10,594 nucleotides of DNA, taken from Oleispira sp963933055 (GTDB taxonomy: Bacteria; Pseudomonadota; Gammaproteobacteria; Pseudomonadales; Oceanobacteraceae). Below the pieces are notes generated by a model, which searched no databases, was not told the origin of the DNA, and saw nothing but the letters and a program-made list of their open reading frames with translations. The stretch covers positions 1-10,594 of the forward strand of contig CAWVSY010000081.1 in the NCBI GenBank assembly GCA_963933055.1, read 5' to 3'. This document shows positions 7,470 to 10,594 of this stretch, one piece after another. Every line of letters starts with the position of its first letter. Positions within the stretch are counted from its first letter, which is position 1. The translations under genes were made by a program, and so were the position numbers.

Positions 7470-8921
7470 ATGAGCCAAGATATGACTGATGCCTGCATGC
7501 AGGACTGGACGGACCGCGAATCTGCTGCTGAAGCAATGATTCCAATGGTTGGTGCTTTATACCGTAAGAAGAACATTGTTACTTCTGTATACGGTCGCCC
7601 AATTATTAACCGTTCGGTTATTGATCTATTAAAAGCACACCGTTTTGTTCGTCATATGGAAGACCAAGAGCTTTCTGTTTTAGATACTTTCCCAATCGTT
7701 ACGGCGATGATGGAAATGGATCTTGATCGCGCACACATCGATGTGGGTAAGCTTGCGGTTAAATTTGCTAATGAAGCCAATGGTCGTGATCTTGAGACGT
7801 TTTTGAACGATGAATTGAGCGATGTGATTGGTCAAAGCAGTACTGCGACGAAAGAAAATCGCGATGTTGTTCTTTATGGCTTTGGTCGTATTGGTCGTTT
7901 ATTAGCACGCATCATGATTGAGAAATCAGGTGGTGGTAATGGTTTGCGTTTACGTGCCATTGTTGTTCGTAAGGGTAAAGGTAAAGATCTTGAGAAGCGC
8001 GCAAGTTTATTGCGTCGTGATTCTATTCACGGTTCTTTCCGCGGTACCTTGTCTATCGACGAAGAAAAGAATGCCATTATTGCTAACGGTAACTACATTC
8101 AGATTATCTATTCAGATGCGCCTGAAAATGTTGATTACTCTCAATATGGTATTAATAACGCTTTGGTTATTGATAATACCGGTATCTGGCGTGATCAGGC
8201 AGGTCTTGAGCGTCATCTACAAGCTAAGGGTGCTGCGCGCGTATTGCTAACAGCGCCTGGTAAAGGTGATATCAAGAACATCGTTTATGGTATTAACGAT
8301 GGCGATATTGAAGCGACAGATACTGTATTGTCAGCAGCATCTTGTACAACTAACGCTATTACGCCTGTTTTAAAAGTGATCAATGATGAATATGGCATTG
8401 TTAATGGCCATGTTGAAACGATTCACTCGTATACGAACGATCAGAACTTGATTGATAACTACCACTCCGGCGATCGCCGTGGTCGTGCTGCGGCATTGAA
8501 CATGGTTATCACTGAAACGGGTGCGGCTTCTGCGGTTGCTAAAGCACTTCCTATTATGGAAGGTTTGTTAACGGGTAATGCGATTCGTGTTCCTACGCCA
8601 AACGTATCTATGGCAATTTTGTCTTTGAACTTGAAGAAAGATATTACGACGGAAGGTGTTAATGCCTATCTTCGTGATGTGTCTTTGCACTCTGAAGTTC
8701 AGAAGCAAATTGACTGGGTTAACTCCCCTGAAGTTGTATCAACCGATTTCGTAGGCAACTCGCATGCTGGTATTGTCGATGCGCAAGCAACGATTACCGC
8801 TGATAAGCGCGTTAACTTATATGTTTGGTATGATAACGAGTTTGGTTATAGCCGTCAGGTTGTGCGTATTGCGCAGCAAATGTGCGGTGTTTATTACCCA
8901 ACGTACCCTGCTGCAAAGTAG
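7470..8921 (+). CDS. gap: Long-form glyceraldehyde-3-phosphate dehydrogenase with N-terminal extension
   Basis: Phosphorylating GAPDH interconverts glyceraldehyde 3-phosphate and 1,3-bisphosphoglycerate with a nicotinamide cofactor in the cytoplasm. The ATG at 7470 follows GGAAGG by about 6-7 bases and gives 483 residues, far longer than the usual 330 or so. About 130 extra residues precede the Rossmann motif YGFGRIGR (136-143). The catalytic core is complete: SCTTN with Cys292, HSYTNDQ with His319, HSGDRRGRAAALNMV, Arg373 in IRVPTPNVS, and the C-terminal WYDNEFGYS. This matches a proteobacterial GAPDH subfamily that is usually about 460-485 residues. After the second Rossmann strand, the usual Asn-Asp that contacts the adenosine ribose is replaced by VVRKGKGKD (Arg167-Lys168), which hints at NADP(H) use; that is inference. 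The direction (glycolytic or gluconeogenic) cannot be read from the sequence. It has its own promoter and terminator. Confidence 0.92.
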   Translation: MSQDMTDACMQDWTDRESAAEAMIPMVGALYRKKNIVTSVYGRPIINRSVIDLLKAHRFVRHMEDQELSVLDTFPIVTAMMEMDLDRAHIDVGKLAVKFANEANGRDLETFLNDELSDVIGQSSTATKENRDVVLYGFGRIGRLLARIMIEKSGGGNGLRLRAIVVRKGKGKDLEKRASLLRRDSIHGSFRGTLSIDEEKNAIIANGNYIQIIYSDAPENVDYSQYGINNALVIDNTGIWRDQAGLERHLQAKGAARVLLTAPGKGDIKNIVYGINDGDIEATDTVLSAASCTTNAITPVLKVINDEYGIVNGHVETIHSYTNDQNLIDNYHSGDRRGRAAALNMVITETGAASAVAKALPIMEGLLTGNAIRVPTPNVSMAILSLNLKKDITTEGVNAYLRDVSLHSEVQKQIDWVNSPEVVSTDFVGNSHAGIVDAQATITADKRVNLYVWYDNEFGYSRQVVRIAQQMCGVYYPTYPAAK

Positions 8922-8954
8922 CAAGTTGGCCATTCGGCTAATTTGAGGCGTTAT

Positions 8955-8990
8955 AAAAAAGCCGTTGTTTCACCGCAACGGCTTTTTTTT
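8955..8990 (+). terminator. Rho-independent terminator after the GAPDH-like gene
   Basis: A 13-bp stem pairs 8955-8967 (six A then GCCGTTG) with 8976-8988 (CAACGGC then T residues) around an 8-base loop. Eight T residues follow the GC-rich core (8983-8990). The A-run on the other arm would allow termination from the opposite strand too, although no gene converges here. Confidence 0.93.
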
Positions 8991-9019
8991 GTCTAAGCTT
9001 TGTACAGTAAGGCGTTTCT

Positions 9020-9100
9020 ATGCAGCGGATTAAGATTAATCAAGGGTTTTGGCTGCATTTAGGTGGAAAAAAAGAATTGTCATCTTTATACTTAGCATGA
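9020..9100 (+). pseudogene. Possible mini-ORF or decayed duplicate of the nqrA 5' end (26 residues)
   Basis: The frame reads MQRIKINQGFWLHLGGKKE and then ten more residues to TGA at 9098-9100. TAAGG lies 7 bases before the ATG. Residues 4-19 align without gaps to NqrA residues 2-17 with 8 of 16 identities, including IKI, QG, Leu, Gly and Glu. Both starts are also preceded by the 7-mer AAGGCGT. Nucleotide identity over the same codons is only about half, so if this is a duplicate it is old. It lies upstream of the predicted nqr promoter, so it may not be on the nqr message. Chance similarity remains possible. Confidence 0.25.
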
Positions 9101-9119
9101 AATTTTAACTAAATATAAT
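9092..9119 (+). promoter_or_regulatory. Candidate sigma70-like promoter for the nqr operon
   Basis: A perfect TATAAT (9114-9119) lies 16 bases after TTAGCA (9092-9097, 4 of 6 to the -35 consensus). This would give a leader of about 115 bases containing the inverted repeat at 9157-9184. The weak -35 suggests an activator or modest expression, but that is inference. Confidence 0.45.
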
Positions 9120-9156
9120 AGGCCAAGTGTTTGTTTCTTAATAAAAAATTATTTCT

Positions 9157-9184
9157 AGTTGTTTTGTTTGTTTTTTAAACAACT
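9157..9184 (+). repeat. Inverted repeat in the nqr leader
   Basis: AGTTGTTT (9157-9164) and AAACAACT (9177-9184) are perfect reverse complements, separated by 12 T-rich bases. If the promoter at 9092-9119 is used, the repeat is transcribed and could form an 8-bp hairpin about 60 bases before nqrA. It has no T-run after the second arm, so it is not a standard terminator; an operator is the alternative. Confidence 0.4.
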
Positions 9185-9242
9185 GAGAATAGGTTTTTAT
9201 TGGAAGTGATCGGCGGCATATAACTGTGGTTAGGCAAGGCGT

Positions 9243-10577
9243 ATGATCAAAATAAAACAAGGTCTCGACTTACCGATCACTGGTACTCCCGAGCAGCAAA
9301 TTAGTCAGGGTAAGGCGGTAACGGAAGTTGCAGTCGTTGGTCCTGATTATGTTGGTATGAAACCAACAATGGCTGTGAAAGAAGGCGATCGAGTCAAAAA
9401 AGGTCAGGTTCTTTTTACTGACAAGAAAACGGCTGGCGTTCAATATACTGCTCCTGCGAGCGGTGTAGTGAAAGCGATCAACCGTGGTGACCGACGCGTT
9501 TTTCTTTCTGTGGTAGTAGCGGTGGAAGGTAGTGAAGAAATTACTTTTCAAAGTTATTCAGCAGATAAGCTGAATGAAGTTAGCCGTGAAGATGTGCAGG
9601 CTAATTTAGTCGCTTCTGGTTTGTGGACTGCGTTACGTACGCGCCCATATTCAAAAGCGCCAGCACTTGATACCGTTCCTGCGTCTATTTTCGTAACGGC
9701 AATGGATACTCATCCATTGGCGGCAGACCCAGTATTGATCATTGCTGAACAGCCTGAAGCATTCAAATCAGGCTTACAGGTATTAAAACGTTTAACCGAG
9801 GGCAATCTTTATGTATGTAAAGCCCCTGGTGCCAATATCCCAGTAGCGGGTATTGAAACGACTGAAGAATTCTCTGGCCCACACCCAGCAGGTTTGGCCG
9901 GTACTCACATCCATAGTTTGGATGCTGCTAGTACGGCTAAAACAGTTTGGAGTATTGGCTATCAAGATGTCATCGCCATTGGTCAGTTATTCACGACGGG
10001 TTCTTTGAACTCTGAACGTGTTATCTCTTTGGCAGGTCCTCAGGTGACTCAACCTCGCTTGGTTCGAACTCTTGTAGGCGCTAACTTGAATGAGTTAACC
10101 GCTGGCGAATTGGCTGAAGGCGAAAACCGTATGGTTTCGGGTTCAGTATTCGGTGGTCGAACGGCCGTTGAAGGTTTGGCTTATTTGGGTCGCTTCCATA
10201 ATCAGGTATCTGTATTGGAAGAAGGTCGTGATCGTCCGCTTCTACATTATCTTCGCCCTGGTTTCGAACGTTTCTCAGTATTACCGATTTACGTTTCTCG
10301 CTTTTTAAATAAAACGTTTAATTTCACCACTTCTACTAATGGTAGTGAGCGCGCAATGGTTCCAGTTGGAACGTATGAGCGTGTTATGCCTTTGGACATT
10401 CTGCCAACGCAATTGCTTCGTGCATTGATTGTTGAAGATATGGAAGTGGCTGTGAATTTAGGCGCTTTAGAGTTAGATGAAGAAGATTTGGCATTGTGTA
10501 GTTATACCTGCCCAGGTAAGTATGAATACGGTCCAATTTTGCGTACTAACTTAACTCGCATCGAACAGGAGGGCTGA
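9243..10577 (+). CDS. nqrA: NqrA, subunit A of the sodium-translocating NADH:quinone reductase
   Basis: NqrA is the peripheral cytoplasmic subunit of the six-subunit Na+-NQR complex (NqrABCDEF), which passes electrons from NADH to ubiquinone while exporting sodium. NqrA itself carries no flavin and has been implicated in quinone binding. The 444 residues match the family length of about 445. Recognisable blocks are the N-terminal IKIKQGLDLPITG, a barrel-sandwich/biotinyl-like segment at about 30-85 (VKEGDRVKKGQVLFTDKK, APASGVVKAINRG), the central FSGPHPAGLAGTHIH (near 213-227), and the C-terminal CSYTCPGKYEYGPILR. There is no signal peptide or membrane helix, as expected. The ATG is preceded by TAGGCAAGG, with AGG about 8 or 3 bases away, an ordinary to slightly close spacing. 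It is the first gene of the nqr operon: nqrB begins 3 bases after its stop codon. Confidence 0.97.
   Translation: MIKIKQGLDLPITGTPEQQISQGKAVTEVAVVGPDYVGMKPTMAVKEGDRVKKGQVLFTDKKTAGVQYTAPASGVVKAINRGDRRVFLSVVVAVEGSEEITFQSYSADKLNEVSREDVQANLVASGLWTALRTRPYSKAPALDTVPASIFVTAMDTHPLAADPVLIIAEQPEAFKSGLQVLKRLTEGNLYVCKAPGANIPVAGIETTEEFSGPHPAGLAGTHIHSLDAASTAKTVWSIGYQDVIAIGQLFTTGSLNSERVISLAGPQVTQPRLVRTLVGANLNELTAGELAEGENRMVSGSVFGGRTAVEGLAYLGRFHNQVSVLEEGRDRPLLHYLRPGFERFSVLPIYVSRFLNKTFNFTTSTNGSERAMVPVGTYERVMPLDILPTQLLRALIVEDMEVAVNLGALELDEEDLALCSYTCPGKYEYGPILRTNLTRIEQEG
10567..10572 (+). promoter_or_regulatory. Strong ribosome binding site for nqrB
   Basis: A full AGGAGG lies within the last codons of nqrA, 8 bases before the nqrB ATG. 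It is far stronger than the site before nqrA, consistent with efficient downstream translation within the operon. Confidence 0.8.
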
Positions 10578-10580
10578 TAA

Positions 10581-10594
10581 ATGGGTCTACGTTC
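10581..10594 (+). CDS. nqrB: NqrB, start only (cut by window end)
   Basis: Only four codons are present, reading MGLR. NqrB, the membrane subunit that carries covalent FMN and riboflavin, follows NqrA in essentially all known nqr operons and typically begins MGL followed by a basic residue. The call rests on this context, the three-base gap after nqrA and the strong AGGAGG upstream, not on the protein sequence itself. Confidence 0.8.

Larger units (their letters stand above)
8991..9242. other. nqr upstream region
   Basis: An AT-rich regulatory stretch between the gap terminator and nqrA. It contains a 26-codon mini-ORF (9020-9100), a 7-bp inverted repeat ATGCAGC/GCTGCAT (9020-9026 with 9052-9058) overlapping the start of that ORF, the candidate nqr promoter, and a second inverted repeat AGTTGTTT/AAACAACT (9157-9164 with 9177-9184). 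No known operator or riboswitch is recognised. Confidence 0.55.

Noticed and set aside
7918..8250. 110-residue frame on + inside the GAPDH gene, out of frame
   Set aside because: It overlaps a conserved catalytic-domain coding sequence and has no independent start signal.
9270..9551. 93-residue frame on the minus strand inside nqrA
   Set aside because: It is antisense to a clearly coding, conserved gene and has no ribosome binding site or recognisable protein features.

Overview
The window looks like chromosomal backbone from a marine-type gammaproteobacterium, probably of the Oceanospirillales/Pseudomonadales sort with moderate to low G+C. The reasons are the proteins themselves (a YbiT-type ABC-F ATPase, a gammaproteobacterial Mfd, a CsiV homologue, the long GAPDH, a sodium-pumping NQR locus) and the order csiV-mfd-gap-nqr, which resembles what I recall of Pseudomonas aeruginosa and relatives. 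Species cannot be fixed from the sequence alone. I see no phage, transposase, CRISPR array, integrase, tRNA or rRNA.

Layout. Positions 1-565 hold no convincing gene: an AT-rich stretch studded with short GC-rich self-complementary motifs, ending in a good sigma70-like promoter. An ABC-F translation factor (ybiT-like) follows on + from a TTG start at 566 and ends before a strong terminator (2238-2273). A small unrecognised 124-residue cytoplasmic protein (2326-2700, +) comes next. It converges on a minus-strand operon, mfd (7134 to 3607) followed by csiV (3607 to 2723), whose stop and start codons overlap as TAATG. A divergent promoter region (7135-7469) separates mfd from a long, N-terminally extended GAPDH-like gene on + (7470-8921), which ends in a textbook terminator. 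A 321-base intergenic region then leads to nqrA (9243-10577) and the first few codons of nqrB.

How the genes relate. ABC-F acts on the ribosome. Mfd removes stalled RNA polymerase and recruits excision repair. CsiV is a periplasmic cofactor of peptidoglycan synthesis. The GAPDH-like protein is a central-carbon dehydrogenase. The Nqr complex oxidises NADH, reduces ubiquinone and pumps sodium. The region is mostly housekeeping.

I found no clear candidate for a new multi-gene system. The items most worth a second look are a 26-codon mini-ORF upstream of nqrA that resembles the NqrA N-terminus, the GC-rich inverted-repeat region at 1-300, the Arg-Lys replacement at the usual NAD-selecting position of the GAPDH, and the unassigned 124-residue protein.
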